From: Bacilli bacterium
GTDB taxonomy: Bacteria > Bacillota_I > Bacilli_A > JAJDGJ01
Length of the DNA stretch: 42,354 nt
NCBI GenBank assembly: GCA_031289255.1
Contig: JAITPW010000018.1
Location: 1 to 42,354, forward strand
Direction: 5' to 3'
The position numbers and the translations under genes were made by a program. This document shows, in pieces, positions 17,140-26,391 of this stretch. Position 1 is the stretch's first letter; each line of letters begins with the position of its first letter. The notes below the pieces were generated by a model that saw nothing but the letters and a program-made list of their open reading frames with translations, searched no databases and was not told where the DNA came from.

Positions 17140-18309
17140 CTAAAAATTTAAGAATGTTTTAGCAATTAGAAATCCAACAACAATAATTAAAATAACAAGA
17201 ACAATCGAAAATAAAATATCTAAGACTTTAGATTTAGGTTTTTCCTTATTATTAGTTATCTCTTCATTTTTTAAAGCTGCAATATCATCCTTAGAAAAAC
17301 TAATACGACTATTTTCATCTAAAGCAATTGATAAAGTATCTGATATATCGGTTTTACGATCATGCGTTTTACTAAGTTTTTCAATACCTGAAGCAAAACT
17401 TTCATTGGCTTCATCTTTTTTAACTTTAAATAAATCATTATCTATACTTAATGGTGGTAGTGGTTCTTGTTCAACAACGACCTCTGTGGGTGTATTATCT
17501 AATAGCGAGAACACTTCTTCTTGAGGTTTTACTAAAATATCTTTTGATTCATCAAGTAATGCTAATTGGGAATCCAATTCACTCATAATTAAATCATTAG
17601 TATTTTCGATAATCACTTCATCATGTTTAACTTCTTCTTCAATAGGATTATCAATTGTTTCATTATAGTTCTTAGCATTATTAATGGCTTTTAAAAATAA
17701 CTTATCTTGTAAAGTAAAATCAGTAGCTTCAATAGGATCAACAGTTTCGACAGCTGGTTGACTGGCAATTTGTTCACGTAAAGGATTAGTTAAAATAACA
17801 TTATTATTACTAATTCCACGTGCTATTTCTTCTTGCGTGGGAATATCATCTTGATAAGTAGCATTCTCTTGAAAAATTGGTTGTGATCCTAAGAGAATCT
17901 CATTTTCTTCAAGTTCAACTAGCTCTGGTTTACTAGGTTTATGAACATGATTATTCAGACTATTACCACGAAGATTTTCATATAATTTACGAGCATTTTC
18001 TTCAAAGCTATAGGTACGATTATGATAACTATCTTCATATTTATGATCTTCTTTAATAATTTGGGCTTGAGCTATTTCTTCTTTAAGTTTTTCAACATTA
18101 ACACTTTCTTGATTTTGAACTCGTTCTTTAATTTCATCAACTGTTGCTACATAAGAAAAAGAACGATTACTATTTTCAACTTTTTTCTCTTCGTTCACTT
18201 TATTAAAATAGGCTAATGCATCATTTACTGTCCGAGCATGTTTATTAGTATCTTCATTTATTTCTAATATTTTTTGATATTCTTCATCACTTTTAACTCG
18301 ACTTCTCAT
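17140..18309 (-). CDS. Acidic tail-anchored protein of unknown function
   Basis: I do not recognise this protein of about 389 residues. The start is the ATG of MRSRVKSDEEYQ; the earlier GTG in the ORF track lies inside the AAAGGTGG ribosome binding site. The body is Glu/Asp/Asn-rich, low in aromatics and probably disordered, with a helical start. A single hydrophobic helix of about 23 residues lies at the extreme C-terminus (VLDILFSIVLVILIIVVGFLIAK region) after a basic KPKSK. It should be anchored in the membrane with its bulk in the cytosol. It is the last gene of the rapZ-yvcK-whiA operon, where Bacillus carries crh. A link to division or wall control is a guess from position. Confidence 0.65.
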   Translation of the reverse strand: MRSRVKSDEEYQKILEINEDTNKHARTVNDALAYFNKVNEEKKVENSNRSFSYVATVDEIKERVQNQESVNVEKLKEEIAQAQIIKEDHKYEDSYHNRTYSFEENARKLYENLRGNSLNNHVHKPSKPELVELEENEILLGSQPIFQENATYQDDIPTQEEIARGISNNNVILTNPLREQIASQPAVETVDPIEATDFTLQDKLFLKAINNAKNYNETIDNPIEEEVKHDEVIIENTNDLIMSELDSQLALLDESKDILVKPQEEVFSLLDNTPTEVVVEQEPLPPLSIDNDLFKVKKDEANESFASGIEKLSKTHDRKTDISDTLSIALDENSRISFSKDDIAALKNEEITNNKEKPKSKVLDILFSIVLVILIIVVGFLIAKTFLNF

Positions 18310-18336
18310 TATAATCGCCACCTTTATTCACTTGAT

Positions 18337-19290
18337 TTACTTTATTTTTAATGCGATATCTTTTAATTTCTTTAGTCGATGATTAATTGCTGAACGACTA
18401 ATTTTAATTTGATATTCTTTTTCATATAAGGATACTAATTCACTTAAGCTAGCATCACTATATTTTAATCTTAAATTAGCAATATTTCTTAAACCAATAT
18501 CTAATCTTTTTAAATGATTAATGGTTATTAATTTATTAATAGCCTCAATCTGTTCATTTGCTGCTTTTTGAACTTTCTGTTCATTAGCAACATCCATATT
18601 ATTCATTCGATTAATTGAATTCACAAAATCTCTTTGCATTCTAATATCTTCAAAATTAAACATTGAAGTTGTTGCTTGTAGATAGTTTAAAAAATCGACG
18701 ATTTCTCGTGCTGATTTAATATAAAGAACATAATTACTTCTTCGTTTAATGATCTTAAAATTAATACTTAACGCATATTTACCTTTATTAACTAAATCAA
18801 TTAATCTTTTTAAATCTTCTAAATATGCTAAGTCACTTGATTGTATTTCTAAATGATAATTAGCTTTACTAGGTGAATTAACTGATCCAGCCGCTACAAA
18901 ACTACCAGCGATATAAGCCTTAGCCCAATTAGCATTTTGAAAGTAACAAAGATCAATTTTACTTTTAAAGGCCAAGCCATCCATTAATTTTAAATCTTCT
19001 AAAATAGCAAGTGTATTATTAAAAATCCTTATTGTATAATAATGAGTCTTATTAAGCTTCATATTTTTTTGAACAATTATCTGTGGTTTCTCATGATAGA
19101 TATCATTTAAAAAACGATAAATTTTCTTAATAATTGTCGCATTTTGAAACGAAATATCAACACTTAAGCCCTTATTACTGATATTCAGGCTACTATTCAT
19201 TTTAATTATAGCACTTATGAAGGCTTTTTTACAACCTAAATCATATTCTTGTTCACAAAGCTCTATTTTTACTTCTCTAGAAAAAGACAT
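18337..19290 (-). CDS. whiA: WhiA transcription regulator
   Basis: A 317-residue WhiA. It combines an N-terminal LAGLIDADG-endonuclease-like domain (SFSREVKIELC at the start, the family hallmark; AYIAGSFVAAGSVNSPSKANYHLEI near 130) with a C-terminal helix-turn-helix (LRLKYSDASLSELV..., SRSAINHRLKKL). WhiA supports division and chromosome segregation in Firmicutes and sporulation in actinomycetes. It sits directly after yvcK with a 22-bp overlap, the conserved order. GAGGAGATAAA precedes the ATG. Confidence 0.95.
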   Translation of the reverse strand: MSFSREVKIELCEQEYDLGCKKAFISAIIKMNSSLNISNKGLSVDISFQNATIIKKIYRFLNDIYHEKPQIIVQKNMKLNKTHYYTIRIFNNTLAILEDLKLMDGLAFKSKIDLCYFQNANWAKAYIAGSFVAAGSVNSPSKANYHLEIQSSDLAYLEDLKRLIDLVNKGKYALSINFKIIKRRSNYVLYIKSAREIVDFLNYLQATTSMFNFEDIRMQRDFVNSINRMNNMDVANEQKVQKAANEQIEAINKLITINHLKRLDIGLRNIANLRLKYSDASLSELVSLYEKEYQIKISRSAINHRLKKLKDIALKIK

Positions 19291-20243
19291 TTTATCTCCT
19301 CATTAAAAAATTTATTTATTTTCATTGGATCATGAATAACTTTACCGTTTTTGACAATCGCAATATCATATAAAAACACTTCGATATCTTGGGTGATTCT
19401 CGCAGTATCTAAGCGGACTGGGTATGCCTTTTTTAAAGCATACTTACTTATTATTTTACTAGATAATTCTTTATTATTCGCAATGACATAATCGATACCA
19501 TTAAACCCTAAATGGGCATTAATGGCCTTAATATACATGCTTAATGGGTAATTATCAGTTTCCCCTGGTTGCGACATTAAGTTCGCAAAGAAGATTTTCA
19601 AAGCCTTACTTTCTTTGATAATAGCCTTTATTTCAGGAATAATTAAATTTGGTAATAAACTAGTGTACAGACTACCAATACTGTAAATAATAACATCCGC
19701 TTCTTTAAGAGCCTCAATCGCTTCACAAGCAGCTTTAGTTTCATTTAAATAAGCAATTTTCTTAATTCTTTTATTACTTTGACCAATCATTTTTTCTCCA
19801 ATAATTTCGCTATTATCGAAATATGTTGCTTTAATATCAACCACATCATTAGTGATGGGAATAATTTTACCATTCACTTTAAAGATATCTGATAATTGAT
19901 GCATCGTATCAACTAGGTTTAAATGGGAAGATTGTAAGGCTCCTGCAATCACAATATTACCTAAAGAATGATCCTTTAAAAAACCCTTATCAAAACGATA
20001 ATCTAGTAACGATGATAATTGTTCAGGAGTATCTGCTAATGCTACTAAAACATTACGAATATCTCCTAAAGCTGGAATATTCAATTCTTCTTTTAAGACA
20101 CCACTACTGCCCCCATTATCAGCAACACTTACAATACAAGTTAAATCAATATAATCCAAATCTTTTATTCCTTTTACAAAATGAGATAACCCACTCCCAC
20201 CACCAAGACAAACAACATTAATTTTTTTACTTTTCAAGATCAC
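19269..20243 (-). CDS. yvcK: YvcK/GlmR family UDP-GlcNAc-binding regulator
   Basis: A 324-residue CofD-like protein of the YvcK (GlmR, gluconeogenesis factor) family. It binds UDP-sugars and steers carbon toward UDP-GlcNAc and cell-wall synthesis. Signatures are VVCLGGGSGLS (10-20), VADNGGSSGVLKEELNIPALGDIRNVL (41-67), LGNIVIAGAL and YSIGSLYTSLLPNL. It overlaps rapZ by 17 bp and starts at GTG with AAGGA just upstream; no ATG is available before the glycine loop. A downstream TTG is an alternative start. Confidence 0.93.
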   Translation of the reverse strand: MILKSKKINVVCLGGGSGLSHFVKGIKDLDYIDLTCIVSVADNGGSSGVLKEELNIPALGDIRNVLVALADTPEQLSSLLDYRFDKGFLKDHSLGNIVIAGALQSSHLNLVDTMHQLSDIFKVNGKIIPITNDVVDIKATYFDNSEIIGEKMIGQSNKRIKKIAYLNETKAACEAIEALKEADVIIYSIGSLYTSLLPNLIIPEIKAIIKESKALKIFFANLMSQPGETDNYPLSMYIKAINAHLGFNGIDYVIANNKELSSKIISKYALKKAYPVRLDTARITQDIEVFLYDIAIVKNGKVIHDPMKINKFFNEEIKCLFLEK

Positions 20244-21081
20244 GATGTTCCTTTATAACTTGATAATCTTCATTAAAATAATTATACAAATAATTAACAA
20301 GGCTTACTGAACGGTGTTTACCACCAGTACAGCCAATGCCTATTACTAAATATGAACGATTTGTTGCTTGTTGGTTTTTAATGCAATATTTTAATAATGG
20401 TAATAAATAAGTTAATAAGTCTTTGGTATTACTTTGTGATAAAACAAAATCATATACTAAATCATTATTACCATCTAAATTCTTTAATTCCTCATTATAA
20501 TAAGGGTTTTCGATAAATCTGACATCAAAAGCATAATCTAAATCCTGGGGGATACCATGTTTATAACCATAAGATACAAAACATAATCGAAAAGGTGCAT
20601 CTAGTTTTTGATCAATAACTTTACCTAAATAATTTTTTAATTGCTTAGCCCTTAACTTTGAGGTGTCAATGACTAAATCAGCTTTATTACGCATAATCAT
20701 CAGATTATCTCGTTCCCGATCGATCGACTCAAAAAGCGTATCATACTGATTAATGAAAGGATGTTGTTTTCTGGTCAGTTGAAAGCGTCTTTGTAGTGTT
20801 TCATTATCAACATCTAAATATAGTATTTTTAAAGTTAACCATTCATAAGAACGTAGACTAACAATTAAATCAAGCATTTTATTCGCATCAATATTAGAAT
20901 TAATCGCGATAGCATAATGTTGATAATATTCTTTTTCATTTAATATTTTTAAGGTTCCACCAATCATTTCACTTGGCAGATTATCAATACAATAATAACC
21001 AGCACATTCAAAATAATCCATGGCGATGGTTTTCCCAGCACCACTTATCCCACAAACAATTAATAATTCTTTAGTACTCAT
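20227..21081 (-). CDS. rapZ: RapZ/YvcJ nucleotide-binding protein
   Basis: A 284-residue RapZ-family P-loop protein: Walker A CGISGAGKT (residues 11-19), YCIDNLPSEMIGG, and the C-terminal domain motif IGIGCTGGKHRSV. In E. coli RapZ adapts RNase E to a small RNA that controls glmS; in Bacillus the homologue YvcJ has GTPase activity and affects competence. The gene heads rapZ-yvcK-whiA. Only about 24 bp separate its start from the rplS terminator, which leaves little room for a private promoter, so readthrough from rplS or a promoter inside the terminator region is likely. Confidence 0.94.
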   Translation of the reverse strand: MSTKELLIVCGISGAGKTIAMDYFECAGYYCIDNLPSEMIGGTLKILNEKEYYQHYAIAINSNIDANKMLDLIVSLRSYEWLTLKILYLDVDNETLQRRFQLTRKQHPFINQYDTLFESIDRERDNLMIMRNKADLVIDTSKLRAKQLKNYLGKVIDQKLDAPFRLCFVSYGYKHGIPQDLDYAFDVRFIENPYYNEELKNLDGNNDLVYDFVLSQSNTKDLLTYLLPLLKYCIKNQQATNRSYLVIGIGCTGGKHRSVSLVNYLYNYFNEDYQVIKEHRDLEK

Positions 21082-21104
21082 CCTTTAGCACCCCCATATA
21101 GCTA

Positions 21105-21129
21105 AAAAGAGTGGTAAGCCACTCTTTTA
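21105..21129 (-). terminator. Terminator of rplS
   Basis: Perfect 10-bp stem AAAAGAGTGG/CCACTCTTTT around TAAG, overlapping the rplS stop codon (TTA at 21127-21129 on the plus strand) and followed by TTTTTAG. Confidence 0.85.
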
Positions 21130-21474
21130 TCTTTTTTCTTTAATTCTTGCTGATTTACCAGAACGTTGTCTTAAATAGAATAGCTTATTACGTCTAACTT
21201 TACCACGACGAATAACTTCAATTTTTTCAACACGAGGTGAATGTAATGGAAAAGTTCTTTCAACACCAACACCACTAGAAATTTTTCTAACAGTATAAGT
21301 TGCTCCAACTCCGCCACCTTGACGTTTAATTACAACCCCTTCAAATACTTGGACACGTTCACGATTACCTTCGACAATTTTAACATGAACTCGAATAGTA
21401 TCTCCTGAAGAAAAATCAGGAAGATCCGATTTCAATTGTCTTTTAGTAATATCATTAACAATTCCTAAATTCAT
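21127..21474 (-). CDS. rplS: 50S ribosomal protein L19
   Basis: A 115-residue L19, at the interface of the ribosomal subunits. Signatures are [59 protein letters not shown] and [12 protein letters not shown]. The start is the ATG of MNLGIVND; the ORF track's first codon is a GTG within the TAGGAGTG ribosome binding site. The upstream leader looks like the L19 autoregulatory leader. Confidence 0.97.
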   Translation of the reverse strand: MNLGIVNDITKRQLKSDLPDFSSGDTIRVHVKIVEGNRERVQVFEGVVIKRQGGGVGATYTVRKISSGVGVERTFPLHSPRVEKIEVIRRGKVRRNKLFYLRQRSGKSARIKEKR

Positions 21475-21484
21475 TTCAATCACT

Positions 21485-21550
21485 CCTACAAAATATCACT
21501 CTGTGATTAGCATCTAACCAGCGCACAAAGTTTTGCCTAATTAAATAAGC
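21485..21550 (-). promoter_or_regulatory. L19-type ribosomal protein leader
   Basis: The transcribed leader before rplS contains, on the minus strand, TTTGTGCGCTGGTTAGATGC then TAATCACAGAGTGATAT with a small TCACAGAGTGA stem. It is the only GC-richer patch in an AT-rich gap and resembles the L19 leader known from low-GC Gram-positives, which is thought to bind L19. This was judged from memory of the family, not from a covariance search. Confidence 0.6.
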
Positions 21551-21556
21551 TTTATC

Positions 21557-21586
21557 ATTATACCATTGATCTTAAATAAAAATCAA
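21557..21586 (-). promoter_or_regulatory. rplS promoter
   Basis: Minus strand: TTGATT (21581-21586), an 18-bp spacer and TATAAT (21557-21562). The gap between rplS and sstT (21484-21891) otherwise holds only AT-rich DNA and the sstT promoter. Confidence 0.7.
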
Positions 21587-21830
21587 TATATCAATCAATA
21601 ATATATTACGTTCATTCTGATTGTTTGTTTAACTTAATTGCATATATATGCTTTTTAACTAAGCATAAAATGATTAATTTTACTATTTTAAAATATTAAC
21701 AATTTTCTTTTTTGGTAAAGCTTAATATCATTATATAAATTTAAGATTGGTGTTAATATCAAATCCTATTGTTGATAAAATTATAAATTATTTTTATTTA
21801 TATTATAAAAAATAATTTATATGAAAAATC

Positions 21831-21859
21831 TTGTACTTTTTGTGAATATTATTTATAAT
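21831..21859 (+). promoter_or_regulatory. sstT promoter
   Basis: TTGTAC (21831-21836), a 17-bp spacer and TATAAT (21854-21859), 32 bp before the sstT start codon. Confidence 0.7.
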
Positions 21860-21891
21860 AAAATATATTATTTTAAAAAGGAGTATTTTAA

Positions 21892-23136
21892 ATGAAGAAT
21901 TTATTAAAAGTTTATACTGATACTAGTTTAATTATTAGAATTATTATCGGTATGATCCTTGGGTTATTATTAGCCCTTTGCATTCCTAATCTTGAGTTTA
22001 TTGCAATTTTAGGTTCTATTTTTGTTGGAGCATTAAAAGCTACTGCTCCAATGTTAGTATTCTTCCTTGTTATGGCTGCCATATCACACCATAAACAAGG
22101 ACAAAAAACAAATATGAAAACTATTATTTTCTTATATGTTTTTAGTACTTTCTTAGCTGCTGGAGTAGCTGTTTGTGTAAGTTTTCTTTTCCCAACTACT
22201 TTAGTATTAACAAGTGCTGCCCAAGATGTAGCACCTCCTAGTGGTATTGGTGAAGTTATTAAAACTTTAATGATGAACATTGTTGATAATCCTGTTAATG
22301 CTTTAGTAAAAGCTAATTATATCGGAATATTATTTTGGTCATTATTAATCGGTTTTGCTTTTAAAGGGTTTGCGAGTGATAACACTAAAGATGTTGTTGA
22401 GAATATTTCAAATGCTTTTGGAACAATTGTTAGATGGATTATTAACTGTGCTCCATTTGGAATTTTAGGTTTAATGTATCAAACTGTTTCTGAAACAGGA
22501 TTAGATGCTTTATTTGGTTATGGAAGATTAATTTTAATCTTAGTTGGAACAATGTTGTTTATTGCTTTAGTTGTTAATCCTATTTTAGTATTTATCAATA
22601 TTCGTAAAAATCCTTATCCATTAGTATTAAAATGTTTAAAGGATTCAGGAATTACAGCTTTCTTTACTCGTAGTTCTGCAGCTAATATCCCTGTTAATAT
22701 GGAATTATGTGAAGAATTAGAATTAGATAAAGATACTTATTCAGTATCAATTCCTTTAGGTGCTACTATTAATATGGCTGGTGCTTCAGTAACGATTACT
22801 ATTCTATCTTTAGCTGCTGCTTATACTTTAGGGGTTCATGTTGATGCTCCTACAGCTATTATCTTATCGGTTTTAGCTGCTGTATCAGCTTGTGGAGCTT
22901 CTGGTGTATCAGGTGGCTCATTATTATTAATTCCTTTAGCATGTTCTTTATTTGGTGTTTCTAATGATGTTGCAATGCAAGTTGTCGGTGTTGGTTTCAT
23001 CATTGGTGTTGTCCAAGATTCATGTGAAACAGCTTTAAATTCATCTTCAGATGCTTTATTTACAGCTACTGCTGAATTTGCGAAAAGAAGAAAAGAAGGT
23101 CTACCAATCGTCTTTAATTGGAAGAAAAAGAAATAA
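21892..23136 (+). CDS. sstT: Serine/threonine:Na+ symporter SstT
   Basis: A 414-residue member of the dicarboxylate/amino acid:cation symporter family, of the SstT branch that imports serine and threonine with sodium. It shows [21 protein letters not shown] at the start, [20 protein letters not shown] near 260 (the HP1 loop), [24 protein letters not shown], and [16 protein letters not shown] near the C-terminus. It is monocistronic, with an AAAAGGAG site and a terminator shared with ltaS. Confidence 0.93.
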   Translation: MKNLLKVYTDTSLIIRIIIGMILGLLLALCIPNLEFIAILGSIFVGALKATAPMLVFFLVMAAISHHKQGQKTNMKTIIFLYVFSTFLAAGVAVCVSFLFPTTLVLTSAAQDVAPPSGIGEVIKTLMMNIVDNPVNALVKANYIGILFWSLLIGFAFKGFASDNTKDVVENISNAFGTIVRWIINCAPFGILGLMYQTVSETGLDALFGYGRLILILVGTMLFIALVVNPILVFINIRKNPYPLVLKCLKDSGITAFFTRSSAANIPVNMELCEELELDKDTYSVSIPLGATINMAGASVTITILSLAAAYTLGVHVDAPTAIILSVLAAVSACGASGVSGGSLLLIPLACSLFGVSNDVAMQVVGVGFIIGVVQDSCETALNSSSDALFTATAEFAKRRKEGLPIVFNWKKKK

Positions 23137-23151
23137 ATAAAACTAAATATT

Positions 23152-23183
23152 AAAAAGTTAGCTCAGCGATGAACTAACTTTTT
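23152..23183. terminator. Bidirectional terminator between sstT and ltaS
   Basis: AAAAAGTTAG...CTAACTTTTT with an inner TCA-GCGA-TGA tetraloop arm and T runs on both strands. The ltaS stop codon lies inside its stem. Confidence 0.85.
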
Positions 23184-25015
23184 TTATTAATAACTTTATT
23201 ATTGTACTTATAAGAAGTTGGTGCAATAAACTTATTATTAAAGTAATTACTCTTAATAATTTTATCACTGATCTTAAAAGATTGCTTTAAATGTTTAATC
23301 ATAGCTTCATCAAGTTGATCGCCTTTGATATTACCATAATTATCAATGACATAAGCTTTGTTGTGTTCTAATAAGTTATTACCCATGATGCTGTCTTGAT
23401 ATTCTTCTTTATTAATTCCTACCAATGATAAAATGGTTGGCATAATATCAACTTCGCCACCAATCTTATTAATAGTAATTTGTTTTTTTAGACTAGGATT
23501 ATAAATAATAACCGGTATTTTATTATCATTATTATATTTATCATAATCTTGATATTGTTTACTAAGAATAGTTTTATTATTATATTTATGTAAACCTTCA
23601 TGGTCACCATAAATGATTATAATTGTATTAGAAAGCTGATTATTTTGTTCAAGTTTATCAATAAATTTTCCAATCGCTTCATCAGTATAATGAATAGCCT
23701 GAAAATAGCGACCAATACTCGTTTTATTAAACGCCTCATCTAATTTTAAATATTGCATATCCTCAGGTATTTTAAAGGGGGTATGTGATGTTTCAGTAAC
23801 TGTAAATAAATAATATTTATCATTAAAAGTACTAATTAAATCAGCAACTTCTGTTAAGTGAGCCTCATCTCTTAATCCCATAAAGAAAAGATCTTCTTCC
23901 TTATAATTGAGACCATCAATATCAATGAGTTGATTAAACCCAAGATTAGGTAAATAGTTTTCTTTATTCCAGAAATAACTTTTACCACTATGAATAGCTG
24001 TTGAATAGTAGTTATGTTTTTGTAAAATGACTGGTAAACTAAGATAATGAGTATTTGCATATAACATACTATAAGCACCATTTCGTAATGGATAAAAAGA
24101 AGTATTGACTAGAAAATCAGCATCACTACTATTACCTTCATTCACTTGTTCAATAATATTATTAAAATAATAACTATTATTAAGTAAACGATTTAAATGA
24201 GGAGTTATCTCTTGATTATCAATTTTTTTATTAATGACAAAATTTTCAAGGCTCTCTACTTGTAAGAAAATAATATTTTTATCTTTAAAGATCCCAAAAT
24301 CATCGACTATTCCTTTATTTTCATTTTTTATTTTAAACCAATCATTAATAGCTTGTTTATCATTTTTATTTAAAACATTATGATGAGCATCATTAATATA
24401 CAAAGAAAAATCATAATAATGATAACCGATAATTGATAATTTAGCTCCGGTCTCTATTTTAGTAGCTTTAGGACTAAAAATAGTAGGATAATTTAATAAG
24501 ATAACATAACACCCTAAGACATATCCGATCATTAAAGCTTTATCTATTAATCCTTTATTCTCTTCTTGTTCAATATTCTTAAACAATTTTCTTGATAATA
24601 ATATCAATATAATAGGATCAATAAATATTAATAAATCACTAAATTTAATTAAGGCGAATACTGAACTACCAATAACGCCAAATATTCGATATTGAGCTAT
24701 ACTATAAAAACTTAAATATGATTCAAAACCTCTAAAATATAAAACGTCGCCATACATTAAGATACTTAGAATAACATCTAAAATAATTAATATCTTGAGA
24801 CTTGTTTTATTATTAAAAATTAAAGCTATTGAAAAAAAAGAGAAGGCACTAAATAAATAAGATAATAAATAAGTATTGATGTTAAAATTAGTATCTCTTA
24901 TGATAAGGTCCTCTTCATTATAAATAAGCAATGTAAAACAGATTAACTTAATAAAAACGATAAATGCTAGTACCCCATAAATCACATTTATTTTACTAAA
25001 TACTTTTTTTAACAT
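23174..25015 (-). CDS. ltaS: Lipoteichoic acid synthase family protein (LtaS-like)
   Basis: A 613-residue protein with five N-terminal membrane helices (to about 185) and an extracellular sulfatase-fold domain. It should polymerise glycerol phosphate from phosphatidylglycerol onto a glycolipid. Catalytic landmarks are IIFLQVESLENF (metal Glu at about 254), VNEGNSSDADF (nucleophile loop, near 296), FWNKEN, TETSHTPF (His) and YGDHEG (metal Asp-His). Two changes from S. aureus LtaS stand out: the loop reads GNSSDAD instead of GKTSDSE, placing Ser where Thr is the nucleophile, and FWNK replaces FWNR. A related phosphoglycerol transferase is possible. Confidence 0.85.
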   Translation of the reverse strand: MLKKVFSKINVIYGVLAFIVFIKLICFTLLIYNEEDLIIRDTNFNINTYLLSYLFSAFSFFSIALIFNNKTSLKILIILDVILSILMYGDVLYFRGFESYLSFYSIAQYRIFGVIGSSVFALIKFSDLLIFIDPIILILLSRKLFKNIEQEENKGLIDKALMIGYVLGCYVILLNYPTIFSPKATKIETGAKLSIIGYHYYDFSLYINDAHHNVLNKNDKQAINDWFKIKNENKGIVDDFGIFKDKNIIFLQVESLENFVINKKIDNQEITPHLNRLLNNSYYFNNIIEQVNEGNSSDADFLVNTSFYPLRNGAYSMLYANTHYLSLPVILQKHNYYSTAIHSGKSYFWNKENYLPNLGFNQLIDIDGLNYKEEDLFFMGLRDEAHLTEVADLISTFNDKYYLFTVTETSHTPFKIPEDMQYLKLDEAFNKTSIGRYFQAIHYTDEAIGKFIDKLEQNNQLSNTIIIIYGDHEGLHKYNNKTILSKQYQDYDKYNNDNKIPVIIYNPSLKKQITINKIGGEVDIMPTILSLVGINKEEYQDSIMGNNLLEHNKAYVIDNYGNIKGDQLDEAMIKHLKQSFKISDKIIKSNYFNNKFIAPTSYKYNNKVINKKS

Positions 25016-25066
25016 TTAATAACCTTCTTTATCATGTTATAAAGTATTCTTCATATTATTTCTCAA

Positions 25067-25531
25067 TTACTTGTTAAGTGTTTTTAAAATATTTTCTTTA
25101 CCGATAATTACTTCTTTATTATTATTATCATCATAGCTAAGCGCATAGATAGAACTATCTACATTATCATGTTTAATACGATATTGTTTAAACTCATGCA
25201 TATCCTGATAATCACCCTCAATAATAGCATCAATCATATTATCTCTAACATAACCAAGTTCCGCAAAAGCATCAGCAACAATTTCACTATTACCAATATC
25301 TAAAGAATCAATATAATGTTTTCTTAAAAGAATCTCTAAAAATTCTAAACCAACTCCATAGTTATTCGCATATTCATAACCATAATAAGCATTATTAATA
25401 TCATCACTGTGCGAGTGATTATAAGCAATAATCTCAATATCAATGTTTCGTTCTTTTTTTAACATAATAATTTCTTTAATTAATTCATAACTCTCATTAT
25501 TTAAAAAATCCATATACAATTTAATTTTCAT
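25067..25531 (-). CDS. Degenerate DsbA/FrnE-like thioredoxin-fold protein
   Basis: A 154-residue protein; the start is the ATG 3 bp inside the ORF-track start, after AAAGGGAG. The beginning (KIKLYMDFLNNESYELIKEI) aligns by eye with the first strand and active-site helix of FrnE/DsbA proteins, with NNES in place of CPxC. The rest (SEIVADAFAELGYVRDNMIDAIIEGDYQDMHEF) resembles the FrnE helical insert and following helix. The cis-Pro segment is missing too. It should have no thiol redox activity. It is shorter than typical FrnE (about 210-240). It lies upstream of ltaS (51 bp), probably in one operon. The family call is tentative. Confidence 0.5.
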   Translation of the reverse strand: MKIKLYMDFLNNESYELIKEIIMLKKERNIDIEIIAYNHSHSDDINNAYYGYEYANNYGVGLEFLEILLRKHYIDSLDIGNSEIVADAFAELGYVRDNMIDAIIEGDYQDMHEFKQYRIKHDNVDSSIYALSYDDNNNKEVIIGKENILKTLNK

Positions 25532-25717
25532 CAAAAATACTCCCTTTATATTATATTATCGAAATAATATTTATTTTCTACTTAATTATTTTAACATATT
25601 TATTTACCTTTTTCAGTTATTTTATCCAATACGTCTAAATAACTCATTAATAATGATTTTTTCACAACATATTGTCTTGATTATGTTAAAATTATTAGGA
25701 CTAAAGGAATGATATTT

Positions 25718-26386
25718 ATGCTTAAAATAATTACCAATTTTATTGATAATCACTATTATCTTGTTTTTATATTCTTTCTTATTATTTTCTTTATTATCTT
25801 ATTTATTATCAAGAAAATATATCGATATCATCATGGTTTATTTGGTGAAGGTAACATTTATAAAAGATTAAGAAAATTATATAGTAATTATGATTACCCT
25901 TATCTTAAACATATTATTTTAAACTATAATAAGAAAAGTTATGCTTTTTATGATGCCATTGTTTTTGGTGATTATTATATTTATATCTTAGAAATTAAAA
26001 ATCATCATCATACTTTAAAGATTGATCCTATCGATTATTGGTCATTTATGGAACATCATCATGAAATTACCATCATGAACCCATTCTATGAGTTAGAAAT
26101 AAAAAAACATATTCTAAGAAGATATTTAGAAGTAGAACAAGCTCGTATTATTGAAATAACTATCATCAATGATAAAACTAAAACAGTTGGTAATCATGGA
26201 CCAAATCACTTAATAAAAAGTACTCAACTACAATCTTTAATTAAGCATTATGAAAATAATCCTGCTCTAAGTAAAATGAATGCTCATTACATTGAGAAAA
26301 TCGGTAATAACCTTCTTGATGTCAATCAAAAAAAGAAGAAGCATCAAGTTATCAATAATATTAAAAATCAACGTACAAAGAGGTGA
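25718..26386 (+). CDS. NERD-domain membrane-anchored protein
   Basis: About 222 residues. One N-terminal transmembrane helix (about 12-34) is followed by a NERD (nuclease-related) domain: GEGNIYKRLRKL, YAFYDAIVFGDYYIYILEIKNHHH and the downstream beta-alpha elements. The D...E-K pattern (YDAIV, LEIK) is the nuclease-like core. The C-terminus is Lys-rich. The start is the second in-frame ATG, because the first overlaps the AAAGGA site. It lies 5 bp upstream of ispD; its TGA stop is inside the ispD ribosome binding site. The function of stand-alone NERD proteins is uncertain. Confidence 0.7.
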   Translation: MLKIITNFIDNHYYLVFIFFLIIFFIILFIIKKIYRYHHGLFGEGNIYKRLRKLYSNYDYPYLKHIILNYNKKSYAFYDAIVFGDYYIYILEIKNHHHTLKIDPIDYWSFMEHHHEITIMNPFYELEIKKHILRRYLEVEQARIIEITIINDKTKTVGNHGPNHLIKSTQLQSLIKHYENNPALSKMNAHYIEKIGNNLLDVNQKKKKHQVINNIKNQRTKR

Positions 26387-26391
26387 GTATC

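Noticed and set aside
18022-20221. Plus-strand ORFs 18022-18216 and 20012-20221
   Set aside because: Shadows of the tail-anchored protein gene and yvcK; low-complexity translations.
21912-22280. Minus-strand ORF opposite sstT
   Set aside because: Shadow of sstT; no ribosome binding site.
23872-24081. Minus-strand ORF inside ltaS in another frame
   Set aside because: Out-of-frame shadow; the ltaS frame carries all the family motifs.
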